Shown: positions 1-6,061 of the stretch, piece by piece
How positions within the stretch are numbered: position 1 is the stretch's first letter
How the letters are laid out: the number at the start of each line of letters is the position of its first letter
Made by a program: the position numbers and the translations under genes
From: C7867-002 sp964637485
GTDB lineage: Bacteria > Patescibacteriota > Minisyncoccia > Phycocordibacterales > PALSA-1337
Direction: 5' to 3'
Length of the DNA stretch: 6,496 bases
Assembly (NCBI GenBank): GCA_964637485.1
Contig: CAZWUU010000030.1
Location: 1 to 6,496, forward strand
The notes under the pieces: model-generated
What the model was told of the DNA's origin: nothing
What the model saw: the letters and a program-made list of their open reading frames with translations, nothing else
Database searches by the model: none

Positions 1-250
1 AGATGACGGATCTGTGATTGTCGACAAAATAAAGAACGGAAAGGGTAATATAGGTTACGATGCGCTCAAGGATGAATTTGTAGCTGATATGATATCGGCT
101 GGTATAGTCGATCCGGTAAAAGTTACTCGTTTGGGTGTAGAGAATGCCTGTTCTGCGGCTGCAATATTGCTCACCACAGAAGCGGCCATAGCAGACGAGC
201 CGGAAGAAAAGAAGAATCATTCTCATCCAGGACCGGAAATGGAGTATTAG
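1..250 (+). CDS. groL: Chaperonin GroEL (Hsp60), C-terminal fragment
   Basis: This is the 3' end of a GroEL gene whose start lies left of the window; the frame is open from base 2. GroEL forms the double-ring ATP-driven folding chamber in the cytoplasm together with GroES. About 82 codons are visible, matching roughly residues 460-530 of a standard 548-residue GroEL. They include the GNIGYDA segment, the GIVDPVKVTR segment (GILDPTKVTR in E. coli), and LLTTEAAIADEPEE (family: MLTTE..V.D.P). These residues lie in the C-terminal equatorial domain. The tail is unusual: in place of the common Gly-Gly-Met repeats it ends NHSHPGPEMEY and then stops at TAG. The upstream GTG at 14 is an internal Val codon, not a start. 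Family identity is secure; the unusual tail is directly seen. Confidence 0.95.
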   Translation, partial: DDGSVIVDKIKNGKGNIGYDALKDEFVADMISAGIVDPVKVTRLGVENACSAAAILLTTEAAIADEPEEKKNHSHPGPEMEY

Positions 251-251
251 G

Positions 252-355
252 AAAGAATAAAGAATAAAGAATAAAGAATTAAGAATAATGAATAGAGAAT
301 TGTGAATAATCGCAATTCTATATTCTCAATTCACAATTCTTAATTCACAATTCTT
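252..355. repeat. Inverted array of 7-bp GAAT-ending repeats between convergent genes
   Basis: The left arm is eight consecutive heptamers: AAAGAAT four times (252-279), then TAAGAAT, AATGAAT, AGAGAAT and TGTGAAT (to 307). The right arm carries the complement of the same kind of unit, including a 14-bp AATTCACAATTCTT block repeated twice in tandem (328-341 and 342-355). GAATTGTGAAT at 297-307 is perfectly complementary to 329-339 and again to 343-353. The array fills the gap between the groEL stop and the stop of the convergent dehydrogenase gene. A long AT-rich stem-loop is possible and could act as a bidirectional transcription end; that role is inferred. Confidence 0.85.
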
Positions 356-365
356 TTCTACATTA

Positions 366-1352
366 TTAATTCACTGCATTTCTGACTTCACCCTTTAGAA
401 ATGCCAAAATGTTGTCTATAGTAGTCTTGGATATTTCATTCTGCGCTTCCTTCGTGTAATAGGCCAAGTGCGGTGTTATGAAAACTTCGGGTCGCCTTAC
501 CAATTCATCGAAGGTTGTCACCTTCTCATTTTTCTTTATCGATCTTTCACCTTCTATGACATCGAGACCCACACCGACAATCCTCTTATCATCCAGGCCT
601 TTCAGTATGGCGTGAGAGTCACATATCTCACCGCGCGCGGTGTTTATGAGGAATGAACCTCGCTTGAATCGGTTCACATTGCTCAAGTTGATGAGATGAT
701 GTGTGGCTTTGCAATAAGGTGTGTGCAAACTCACGATGTCGGATTTCTCAAGAAGTTCACCCAGATCGCTTACGTACGATAGCCCCGTTTCGACCGCCAG
801 CGCTTCGTTTCTGGATACATCATAAGCCAGAATATGCATGCCGAAACCTTTGGCAATTCTTGCTGCGTTTCCTCCGATCTTTCCTGTACCCACTATGCCT
901 ATAGTCTTACCGAACAGATCAAATCCCATGAGGCCGGCTGTGTCGAATTCATGGTGTACCCTCGTTCTGTATGAAGCTTCGAAGACTTTTCTAGACAAAC
1001 CTAGAATGAGAGCAAATGTAAACTCCGCGACAGTTCTGGACCCATAAGCAGGAACATTCGAAACCGAGATGTTTCTCGACTTGGCGAATGCATGATCTAT
1101 ATGGTCGAAGCCAGTCGATCTGGTGGTTATGTATCGAGTCTGTGAGAGTGAGGAGATCAGATCCTTATTCATCTCAGAATTTATAAATACGGATATGATG
1201 TCAGCGTCCTTTGCCAGATCTATATTACATGTGTCCAATTTGTCTTGATAAAACTTAATATCAATATTCGAAAATTTATCGAAATTCTCGGTAATGAGGC
1301 GAGAAAGCTCACGTTCATCGGATTCTCTGGCCTCAAAAAATGCTATTTTCAT
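366..1352 (-). CDS. D-isomer-specific 2-hydroxyacid dehydrogenase, D-lactate dehydrogenase-like
   Basis: This is a 328-residue cytoplasmic NAD-dependent oxidoreductase of the D-2-hydroxyacid dehydrogenase family, of normal length. The nucleotide-binding GxGxxG motif is GTGKIG at residues 155-160. Asp178 at the end of the next strand (LAYD) favours NAD over NADP. The catalytic Arg240 is in NTARGE, Glu269 in GLDVIEGE, and His295 in ITPHLAYYT. An Ala/Tyr/Tyr/Thr run after the histidine and FEARE near the N-terminus resemble D-lactate dehydrogenases, so pyruvate to D-lactate with NADH oxidation is the best guess, fitting fermentative NAD recycling. Phosphoglycerate or hydroxypyruvate reductase activity is not excluded. 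The ATG at 1352 is chosen because MKIAFFEA is a typical family start. The gene stands alone, convergent with groEL and divergent from the gene at 1459. Confidence 0.92.
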   Translation of the reverse strand: MKIAFFEARESDERELSRLITENFDKFSNIDIKFYQDKLDTCNIDLAKDADIISVFINSEMNKDLISSLSQTRYITTRSTGFDHIDHAFAKSRNISVSNVPAYGSRTVAEFTFALILGLSRKVFEASYRTRVHHEFDTAGLMGFDLFGKTIGIVGTGKIGGNAARIAKGFGMHILAYDVSRNEALAVETGLSYVSDLGELLEKSDIVSLHTPYCKATHHLINLSNVNRFKRGSFLINTARGEICDSHAILKGLDDKRIVGVGLDVIEGERSIKKNEKVTTFDELVRRPEVFITPHLAYYTKEAQNEISKTTIDNILAFLKGEVRNAVN

Positions 1353-1362
1353 AATTGCAGGA

Positions 1363-1371
1363 ATTATATCA
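1363..1371 (-). promoter_or_regulatory. Extended -10 promoter of the dehydrogenase gene
   Basis: On the minus strand TGATATAAT fits the extended -10 consensus TGnTATAAT perfectly. It lies 10 nt ahead of the ATG at 1352, so transcription would begin about 4-5 nt before the start codon and leave almost no leader. No good -35 is seen at the usual distance, which an extended -10 can tolerate. No Shine-Dalgarno sequence is present between this site and the start. Confidence 0.55.
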
Positions 1372-1384
1372 TTAATAGATATTC

Positions 1385-1413
1385 TTGTTTTGTCCCCATA
1401 AATATAGTATTAT
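1385..1413 (+). promoter_or_regulatory. Weak candidate -35/-10 promoter ahead of the gene at 1459
   Basis: TTGTTT (1385-1390) and TATTAT (1408-1413) are separated by 17 bp. The -10 matches the consensus in five of six positions, the -35 in only three. The site sits in the 106-bp divergent region and would serve the three-gene cluster at 1459-3637. The region is very AT-rich, so chance matches are likely. An alternative -10, TAATAT at 1447-1452, would place the start of transcription at the ATG itself. Confidence 0.3.
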
Positions 1414-1458
1414 CGAAATATAAAAAAGTCGTTATTTAGCGTGTATTAATATATCAAT

Positions 1459-2148
1459 ATGAACAAAAATACTAGAAATATTCTAATCGGAGTGATCATT
1501 GTCGCCGTTGTGGTGGCAATATGGATGAGTAGCAGGACAGGTACAAATAATAACCCAGGAACAGGCAATACTGGTGTAACTGATAACGGTGGCACAGCCT
1601 CTGTTCCAGTATCAGAGACGGTCAAGGTGTCTGGCACATTGTCGAAATATCAGAATGCGGAATTGGGTTTCTCTGTCCAGTATCCATCAAATTGGCAAAA
1701 GGGTGATAATGCGACAGGCGTTCAGTTCATCATTCCTATAGATGCCGATCAGGTTTCAACGGTAAACAGACTTGAGGCAAATATTATGGTTACTTCCGGA
1801 AAATGTGCTTTCCCTCCTGTAACTACAGTAGACAATAGGGGTACTATGAAAGTCGGTGAAATGACTCTAAATACGATATCGATGTCAAACGAAGTTAAGG
1901 GCATTCAGTATTACAACCGTATGTATTCTCTCGATAAGGAGGGTGTATGTTACTTCTTCACATTCACTTATGTAGCCAAGAGCCCTGAAAGCCAAGGTCT
2001 CACCGGCTCTAACTTGACTCAGGCACAAAATAACAATAAAGCGATCAAATCAACCACAGACTCGGCATTCACAGCTATGGTCAAGACTTTGACATTCGTC
2101 CAGTCAGCCATCGGTGAAGAGGAAACAAAAATTGCTCCCAAGAAATAA
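1459..2148 (+). CDS. Membrane-anchored PsbP-like hypothetical protein
   Basis: This 229-residue protein has one N-terminal membrane helix (about residues 8-24, ILIGVIIVAVVVAIW), then a low-complexity Gly/Asn/Thr linker (about 26-50) and an extracytoplasmic domain. The domain opens with LSKYQNAELGFSVQYPSNW (61-79), the pattern of PsbP-like domains (the 'gFsvqyPsnW' start) that is frequent in small anchored Patescibacteria proteins. Only two cysteines occur, Cys116 and Cys164, which could form a disulfide. The C-terminus is charged (EEETK..PKK). The specific function is unknown. No Shine-Dalgarno precedes the ATG. The 27-bp gap to lemA suggests a shared transcript with the two genes downstream, but no functional link is shown. 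Confidence 0.8.
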   Translation: MNKNTRNILIGVIIVAVVVAIWMSSRTGTNNNPGTGNTGVTDNGGTASVPVSETVKVSGTLSKYQNAELGFSVQYPSNWQKGDNATGVQFIIPIDADQVSTVNRLEANIMVTSGKCAFPPVTTVDNRGTMKVGEMTLNTISMSNEVKGIQYYNRMYSLDKEGVCYFFTFTYVAKSPESQGLTGSNLTQAQNNNKAIKSTTDSAFTAMVKTLTFVQSAIGEEETKIAPKK

Positions 2149-2175
2149 TTATCAGTTCAATATATATTCATATAT

Positions 2176-2730
2176 ATGAAAAAAACTTTGATCGTGATCG
2201 GCGTTATCCTACTCATTCTCATCGCATATGTTTGGTCATCATTTAATGGCCTTGTCGGTTTGAAAGAGGGTGCGGCTGCGCAGTGGCAACAGGTAGAAAC
2301 GCAATATCAGAGGCGTTTCGACTTGATACCAAATCTTGTAGAGTCAGTAAAAGGTTCTATGAAACAAGAACAGGCAATATTCAACGCTTTGGCAGAAGCT
2401 AGAACAAGATATTCCGGCGCAACATCTCCTTCAGACAGAGCCGCAGCGGCATCCCAAGTAGAATCAGCCTTCGGAAGACTTCTGGTTGTGATGGAAAACT
2501 ACCCGACATTGAAGTCATCTGACAATGTGAAAGATCTCATGACTCAGTTAGAGGGAACAGAGAACAGGGTCAGTGTCGAGAGGACTCGATACAATGACGC
2601 TGTAAGAACTTATACAGTCGCTACCAAGACATTTCCGAGAAACATGATTGCATCTATGTTCGGGTTTGGTGCGATAAATTATTTCGAGGCGCAGTCAGGT
2701 GCCGAGAATGCTCCGCAGGTCAATTTCTAA
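2176..2730 (+). CDS. lemA: LemA family protein
   Basis: This is a 184-residue LemA protein of normal length. It has an N-terminal membrane helix (residues 4-20, LIVIGVILLILIAYVW) and a cytoplasm- or periplasm-facing helical bundle. Family signatures are YQRRFDLIPNLVESVKG (44-60), ENYPTLKSSDNV (107-118), and QLEGTENRVSVERTRYN (124-140) followed by DAVRTYT. The biochemical role of LemA is not settled; it is typically encoded beside a TPM-domain (YgcG-like) protein, exactly as here, which suggests the two act together in the envelope. The start has no Shine-Dalgarno and sits in a run of TA steps (TATATTCATATATATG). The stop codon lies inside the next gene. Confidence 0.95.
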   Translation: MKKTLIVIGVILLILIAYVWSSFNGLVGLKEGAAAQWQQVETQYQRRFDLIPNLVESVKGSMKQEQAIFNALAEARTRYSGATSPSDRAAAASQVESAFGRLLVVMENYPTLKSSDNVKDLMTQLEGTENRVSVERTRYNDAVRTYTVATKTFPRNMIASMFGFGAINYFEAQSGAENAPQVNF

Positions 2731-3637
2731 TTTAAGAAAATTGAAGCGCATATTCCTAACACTAGTATTTACTATAGCAATGCCTCTGCTTGTCGCAGAG
2801 GCATATGTTAGTCCCGGTACTCCGACCGGTATGGTAAATGACTTCGCGTCTATCATCGATCCGGCCATAGAAGTTTCCATAGAATCAAAACTTTCGGAAT
2901 TACGAAAGAATACAGGCGTAGAAATTGCGGTTGTTACAGTAAACAACATAGATGGAGAAACCATAGAAACGTTTGCTAATAAGCTTTTTGAGGATTGGGG
3001 TATAGGAGATAAGGAAAAAGATAATGGATTACTTATCTTGGTCGCTCCCAATGAAAGAGAAGTGAGGATTGAGGTCGGCTATGGTATGGAGGGTGTAATA
3101 ACCGATCTTCAGTCGGGCAACATCATAGAAAAGGATATGTTGCCGGCTTTTCGAAATGGCTCTTACGCATCAGGTATCGAAACTGCGGTAGATACGATAT
3201 TGGCAGTTATAAATGGTTCTCCTGAAGCTATAGCTTATGTATCTTCAGTTGATGCTAATGGATCAAATTCGGAGTTCTCTTTTTCAGACATCAGCGAGTT
3301 TGCAATATTCATGATCTTTATGGTCACAAATGTGCTCGCCTTTTTGCTAGGCAAAACAAAATCATGGTGGTTGGGCGGGGTGATAGGGGCGGTGGTTGGC
3401 GCAATCATAGGGTTCTTGTTTATTAGAGTTATGGAAACTGGTCTGTTGTTGACCATAGGCCTGACGATCCTGGGTCTTCTGGCAGATTTCTATTTTTCCA
3501 AGACGCATCACACGCGTTTCAAAAATGGACGATGGGGAGGATTTGGCGGTTTCTCTGGAGGATCATCTGGAGGTGGTGGATTCGGAGGTTTTTCGGGTGG
3601 ATCGTCCGGTGGTGGTGGTGCGTCGGGTAGGTGGTAA
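2708..3637 (+). CDS. TPM-domain membrane protein (YgcG family)
   Basis: This 309-residue envelope protein has a signal segment (residues 13-30) with a plausible cleavage after AEA (30-32). A TPM domain (DUF477) covers about 40-165, recognised by VNDFASIIDP (43-52), NTGVEIAVVTV (68-78), NGLLILVAPNEREVRIEVGYG (split at 106-126) and LPAFRNGSYASGI (145-157). Three hydrophobic spans follow (about 197-214, 220-241, 244-263), then a Gly/Ser-rich tail ending in SGRW. TPM proteins are tied to membrane or photosystem II repair in plants; the bacterial role is unclear. ATG 2708 is preferred over GTG 2699 because AGGTG (2697-2701) lies 6 nt upstream as a ribosome site. Either start overlaps the end of lemA, pointing to translational coupling. 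Confidence 0.9.
   Translation: MLRRSISNLRKLKRIFLTLVFTIAMPLLVAEAYVSPGTPTGMVNDFASIIDPAIEVSIESKLSELRKNTGVEIAVVTVNNIDGETIETFANKLFEDWGIGDKEKDNGLLILVAPNEREVRIEVGYGMEGVITDLQSGNIIEKDMLPAFRNGSYASGIETAVDTILAVINGSPEAIAYVSSVDANGSNSEFSFSDISEFAIFMIFMVTNVLAFLLGKTKSWWLGGVIGAVVGAIIGFLFIRVMETGLLLTIGLTILGLLADFYFSKTHHTRFKNGRWGGFGGFSGGSSGGGGFGGFSGGSSGGGGASGRW
2780..2804. repeat. Perfect 10-bp inverted repeat in the TPM signal-peptide codons
   Basis: ATGCCTCTGC (2780-2789) and GCAGAGGCAT (2795-2804) are perfect complements around the loop TTGTC. In mRNA this would be a strong stem-loop about 70 nt after the start codon, inside the segment coding AMPLLVAEAY. It could be chance, or could slow early translation while the signal peptide emerges. 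There is no T-run, so it is not a simple terminator. Confidence 0.7.
3542..3619 (+). repeat. Two tandem 39-bp units coding a Gly/Ser-rich tail
   Basis: Residues 279-291 and 292-304 of the TPM protein are the same 13-residue unit, FGGFSGGSSGGGG, repeated exactly. At DNA level the copies (3542-3580 and 3581-3619) differ mainly at wobble bases, so the protein repeat has been kept while the DNA has drifted. Such Gly-rich tails are common in YgcG-type proteins. Confidence 0.85.
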
Positions 3638-3650
3638 TTTTTTAGGTTAT

Positions 3651-3740
3651 GGAGAGATGCCAGAGCGGTCGAATGGGCCACCCTGGAAAGGTGGTATATC
3701 CGAAAGGGTATCGAGGGTTCGAATCCCTCTCTCTCCGCCA
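3651..3740 (+). tRNA. tRNA-Ser (anticodon GGA)
   Basis: All parts of a class II tRNA can be folded. The acceptor GGAGAGA (3651-3657) pairs with TCTCTCC (3730-3736). The D-arm is TGCCAGAGCGG...GGCCA. The anticodon stem CCACC/GGTGG encloses the loop CTGGAAA, with anticodon GGA at 3685-3687, reading UCC and UCU. A long variable arm (TATATCCGAAAGGGTATC) is typical of serine tRNAs. The T-arm is GAGGG-TTCGAAT-CCCTC (3713-3729). The discriminator base is G, and the CCA end is encoded (3738-3740). It begins 13 nt after the TPM stop codon and may be read from the same transcript. Confidence 0.97.
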
Positions 3741-3767
3741 TTGACAGCTAGACAGATCCAGCTTATC

Positions 3768-3776
3768 TGGTATAAT
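3768..3776 (+). promoter_or_regulatory. Extended -10 promoter giving a leaderless mRNA for the gene at 3783
   Basis: TGGTATAAT is a perfect TGnTATAAT site. Transcription normally starts about 7 nt after the -10, which falls on the A of the ATG at 3783, so the mRNA would have no leader and no Shine-Dalgarno; none is present. A perfect TTGACA stands at 3741-3746 but is 24 bp from the -10, too far for a usual pair. Confidence 0.7.
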
Positions 3777-3782
3777 TCTAGT

Positions 3783-4277
3783 ATGAATAAATCCAAAGGA
3801 TCTGCTGCCGTCATTGTTTTAATCCTAGCCGTGCTCGTTGGTGCCGGTTACTATGTTTTCTCTAAAAAAACTCAGACCACTTCTACGGAAAGCAATGTTG
3901 GCTATAAGGGTGATGGCGAGGGTTACGCAGGAGCAAGCAAGGGAGGATATTTGTGTGCCGACTGCGGAATAGCAGTAATTTATCCAAATGGCGGCGAGAC
4001 ATTTAAGATTGGAAGTAGGGTCAATATTGAGTGGGCAACAAAACCAGAGCTTCGTAACCAACCAGTGATGATTGTTTTACACAGAAAAGATGAGACTGCT
4101 ACTTCGGTCATAGCCCGAAACGTTCCGAATACGGGTAATTATTCCTGGTCAATACCAACCCCTGGGATTTCAGCTCCTTACGTAATAACGGTTTCTGTTG
4201 TTAGCCCCGAAAACCCAAGTTGGAACGAAAACCCAAATTCAGATGTGAGTGATGCTCCGTTCATCTTGACAGAATAG
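3783..4277 (+). CDS. Anchored extracytoplasmic protein with Kre9/Knh-like Ig domain
   Basis: This 164-residue protein has an N-terminal membrane helix (about residues 7-25, SAAVIVLILAVLVGAGYYV), a short Gly/Ser/Thr linker, a CADC pair (Cys58, Cys61), and a domain opening IAVIYPNGGETFKIGSRVNIEW (63-84 in part). The 'YPNGGExFxxGxxxxIxW' pattern and later NYSWSIP (119-125) identify the Ser-Thr-rich/Kre9-Knh-like beta-sandwich domain seen in many bacterial surface proteins. It is probably anchored at the cell surface; its ligand is unknown. The start at 3783 is chosen over upstream in-frame codons because those run through the tRNA gene and because a promoter abuts this ATG. It ends with TAG. Codon use resembles its left neighbours. 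Confidence 0.82.
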   Translation: MNKSKGSAAVIVLILAVLVGAGYYVFSKKTQTTSTESNVGYKGDGEGYAGASKGGYLCADCGIAVIYPNGGETFKIGSRVNIEWATKPELRNQPVMIVLHRKDETATSVIARNVPNTGNYSWSIPTPGISAPYVITVSVVSPENPSWNENPNSDVSDAPFILTE

Positions 4278-4303
4278 ATTTAAAGTAAAACTTATTTTAA
4301 CTA

Positions 4304-4483
4304 TTACTCGACGGGTCGATCTAATAGCATAAACAGCACCTTGCAGGGCATGACTTCATCTGATTCTATCCCTAATCTTTTAAGGTGATTTTCTTCTGGG
4401 CCAGATAGATCCTGCTCTTGAGGCACCCTAAAAGTAGACACGGAAACAAGTGTCTGCAGTTTTCTTTTGTTAGTATTAATCAT
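4304..4483 (-). CDS. Doubtful 59-residue ORF downstream of the reverse transcriptase
   Basis: An open frame from ATG at 4483 encodes a 59-residue, acidic, soluble-looking peptide that I do not recognise (ending LDRPVE). Its middle (QDLSGPEENHLKRLGIES) has a protein-like composition. It lies on the same strand as the reverse transcriptase, 185 bp beyond its stop. The ATG falls at the loop edge of an 11-bp inverted repeat (4462-4494), and no ribosome site is seen. It may be a small accessory protein, a gene remnant, or chance. Confidence 0.25.
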   Translation of the reverse strand: MINTNKRKLQTLVSVSTFRVPQEQDLSGPEENHLKRLGIESDEVMPCKVLFMLLDRPVE

Positions 4484-4674
4484 TAACAAAAGAACATGAG
4501 AAGAACATTTTCAAGCACGAAGTTAGTGGAGCTAAGGAAACACCCATGTGTTTTTAGCTGTACATCTAAATCTATTAATTACACGTATGAGTTTAAGAAG
4601 CACAACTTCTTAGATTCAGAAACAGTATTGCGATTAACTAAGTAACGACATGAATCTTAAGGAGTCATTACTTA
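4434..4674. repeat. Cluster of five inverted repeats in the gene-free stretch after the RT gene
   Basis: About 390 bp (4278-4667) hold no convincing gene. Within it, and overlapping the end of the RT gene, are five possible stem-loops. AGACAC/GTGTCT is at 4436-4455. An 11-bp perfect repeat is at 4462-4472 and 4484-4494 (arm TTCTTTTGTTA). AGCTAA..AAACAC/GTGTTT..TTAGCT at 4530-4559 has a GG bulge. A perfect 7-bp stem TAAGAAG/CTTCTTA is at 4594-4612. An 11-position arm with one mismatch at 4639-4649 and 4664-4674 spans the RT stop codon. None has a T-run like an intrinsic terminator. They could be a structured 3' RNA region, ends for the convergent transcripts, or operator sites. AT-richness makes some chance pairing likely. 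Confidence 0.5.
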
Positions 4675-5708
4675 AACCAGATACGATTACTCAAATCGCG
4701 GCTCATTCTCCGTGCTGTAGCATGACTCAAAGCACCAAGATAGGACTGAAGTGTTTGTCTCAAACTCTCGTCGGTAATCTGTCCTTTCTTTACCATTTCT
4801 ATTTTCTTATCCAACTTTCTAATCATTCTTCTTTCAGTTCGTTTGCGGAGAGAGCGATAGTGCGGAAAGGAAACATACCCAAGAAAATCAACGCCCCGAT
4901 GATATTTTCCTATCGTAATCTTACCTGGATGCAATTCAAGGTTCAAATAGCTACGAAGAAAATCCTGTATTTTGGGTATCAATTCATTCAGAAAATTCTC
5001 ACTTTCAGACACAACTATAAAATCGTCTGTGTAGCGAACATAATTTTTTATTTTCAATTCTTTCTTCATAAACTGATCAAATTCATTCATGTAGACATTG
5101 GCAAAAAGTTGCGAGGTCAGATTGCCAATCGGGAGTCCTTTTCGAGTAAAAAGATCAGAAGACTTACCAGTGAAGCTCTCAATTATTTCTTCCATAAGCC
5201 ACAATGTATCCGCGTCTTTTATTTTTCTACGCAGAAGTTGGATCAGAATGGTGTGATCAACACTATCGAAGAACTTTCTCACATCACATTTCAACGCATA
5301 AGTAGTTTGGGTGAAGTTTTTAGAATTACGACGAAGCAATTTTTCCAAAACCTCAACACCTTTGTGAGTGCCTTTACCAATGCGACAGGAGAAGGAATGA
5401 GATATAAAGGTCGGTTCAAAAATTGGATTGAGGATCTGAAAAATTGCGTGGTGAAGTACTCTATCTCGAACAGTAGCTTTATGTATATGCCTAAGCTTCG
5501 GATCGTAAATATAAAAGTCGCTATACGGCCCGTGTTTGTAGCTTCTATTTTTTAAATCTCTATGAAGATTGAAAATATTCTGCTCAAGGCCACTTTCAAA
5601 AACCATCACGTCGGTCTTGCTTCTTTTCCCGCACTTAAATTCATCCCATGCAGAAAAAAGGTTTTCTGCATCGATAATCTTATTAAATAACCTTGAATAG
5701 ACTCTCAT
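4668..5708 (-). CDS. Diversity-generating retroelement reverse transcriptase
   Basis: This 346-residue RNA-dependent DNA polymerase is of usual DGR-RT length. In order are seen YKHGPYSDFYIYDPK (57-71), RDRVLHHAI (81-89), the first catalytic aspartate in LKCDVRKFFDSVDH (Asp142), the RRKIKDADTLWL segment (160-171), the DGR hallmark GLPIGNLTSQLFAN (191-204), the active site YTDD (226-229), LHPGK (259-263), and GVDFLGY (272-278). GLPIGNxxSQ distinguishes DGR enzymes from group II intron maturases and retrons; there is also no maturase X or endonuclease domain. In DGRs this enzyme copies TR RNA, misreading adenines, and the product replaces a target gene's variable repeat. YTDD instead of the commoner YVDD is a small variation. 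The ATG at 5708 overlaps the divergent avd start; no ribosome site precedes it. Confidence 0.95.
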   Translation of the reverse strand: MRVYSRLFNKIIDAENLFSAWDEFKCGKRSKTDVMVFESGLEQNIFNLHRDLKNRSYKHGPYSDFYIYDPKLRHIHKATVRDRVLHHAIFQILNPIFEPTFISHSFSCRIGKGTHKGVEVLEKLLRRNSKNFTQTTYALKCDVRKFFDSVDHTILIQLLRRKIKDADTLWLMEEIIESFTGKSSDLFTRKGLPIGNLTSQLFANVYMNEFDQFMKKELKIKNYVRYTDDFIVVSESENFLNELIPKIQDFLRSYLNLELHPGKITIGKYHRGVDFLGYVSFPHYRSLRKRTERRMIRKLDKKIEMVKKGQITDESLRQTLQSYLGALSHATARRMSRDLSNRIWFK

Positions 5709-6060
5709 GAATGAAACTGATATACCAATTGTAAAGAAGGCTCAAGAACTATACTCGATATTCCACGAGTACCGCAAAGTAGTTTCCAAATCTGATCGAT
5801 TCACCATATATGAAAGAAGTGAGAACTTAATTGTAGATATAATCGAGCTTTTCCTTGAAGCTGGATATTCTAAAAGCGTAAACAAAACAATTATTCTTGA
5901 AAAGGCGAGTGTAAAATTAAACACCTTGCGTTTCTTCATTCGGCTAATGAAAGAAACTCGAATATTCGATCTTAAGAAATATACTACCCTCCAAGGAATA
6001 GTAGACGAGGTTGGACGCATGCTCGGCGGTTGGATTAGATCATCTTGTGGTTCACGATAG
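5707..6060 (+). CDS. avd: Avd-like DGR accessory protein (four-helix bundle)
   Basis: This 117-residue, basic, almost wholly helical protein belongs to the Avd / four-helix-bundle (23S rRNA intervening-sequence-like) family. Family-like stretches are DIPIVKKAQELYSIFHEYR (5-23), RSENLIVDIIELFLEA (37-52), LEKASVKLNTLRFFIRL (64-80) and VGRMLGGWIRSS (102-113). In studied DGRs Avd forms a basic barrel-shaped pentamer that binds RT and template RNA and is needed for cDNA synthesis, so here it should partner the RT at 4668-5708. It is on the opposite strand to RT: the two ATGs share bases 5707-5708 and the genes diverge. Its TAG stop is followed at once by the hairpin at 6062-6090. No Shine-Dalgarno is seen. 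Confidence 0.88.
   Translation: MNETDIPIVKKAQELYSIFHEYRKVVSKSDRFTIYERSENLIVDIIELFLEAGYSKSVNKTIILEKASVKLNTLRFFIRLMKETRIFDLKKYTTLQGIVDEVGRMLGGWIRSSCGSR
5719..5727 (-). promoter_or_regulatory. Candidate extended -10 for the RT gene inside avd
   Basis: On the minus strand TGGTATATC (TGn plus a four-of-six -10) lies 10 nt before the RT start, the same spacing as the extended -10 of the dehydrogenase gene. It falls within codons 5-7 of avd. If real, RT has its own near-leaderless transcript in addition to, or instead of, a transcript coming through the TR. Confidence 0.35.
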
Positions 6061-6061
6061 A

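Noticed and set aside
3651..3740. tRNA-Ser 3' end as an attachment site of an integrated element
   Set aside because: No second copy of the tRNA 3' sequence and no integrase are seen in the window.
3508..3741. Minus-strand ORF starting MAEREGFEPS with a proline-rich end
   Set aside because: It is the antisense of tRNA-Ser plus the antisense of the Gly/Ser-rich TPM tail; MAEREGFEPS is a well-known false product of reading tRNA-Ser backwards.
3741..3776. TTGACA plus TATAAT as a classical -35/-10 pair
   Set aside because: The two hexamers are 24 bp apart, well beyond the usual 16-18; only the extended -10 is kept.
3525..3782. Upstream extension of the Kre9-like gene to an ATG at 3525
   Set aside because: It would run through the TPM tail and the whole tRNA gene; the promoter at 3768-3776 and the membrane anchor after the ATG at 3783 support the short form.
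4650..5555. Plus-strand 301-codon ORF opposite the RT gene
   Set aside because: It has no recognisable motifs and lies opposite an RT with all catalytic motifs; it is a shadow frame.
4668..5708. RT as a group II intron maturase or retron RT
   Set aside because: The fourth motif is GLPIGNLTSQ, not the PQGG or PQG..SP forms, no X or HNH domain follows, and an Avd gene and a template-like segment are adjacent.
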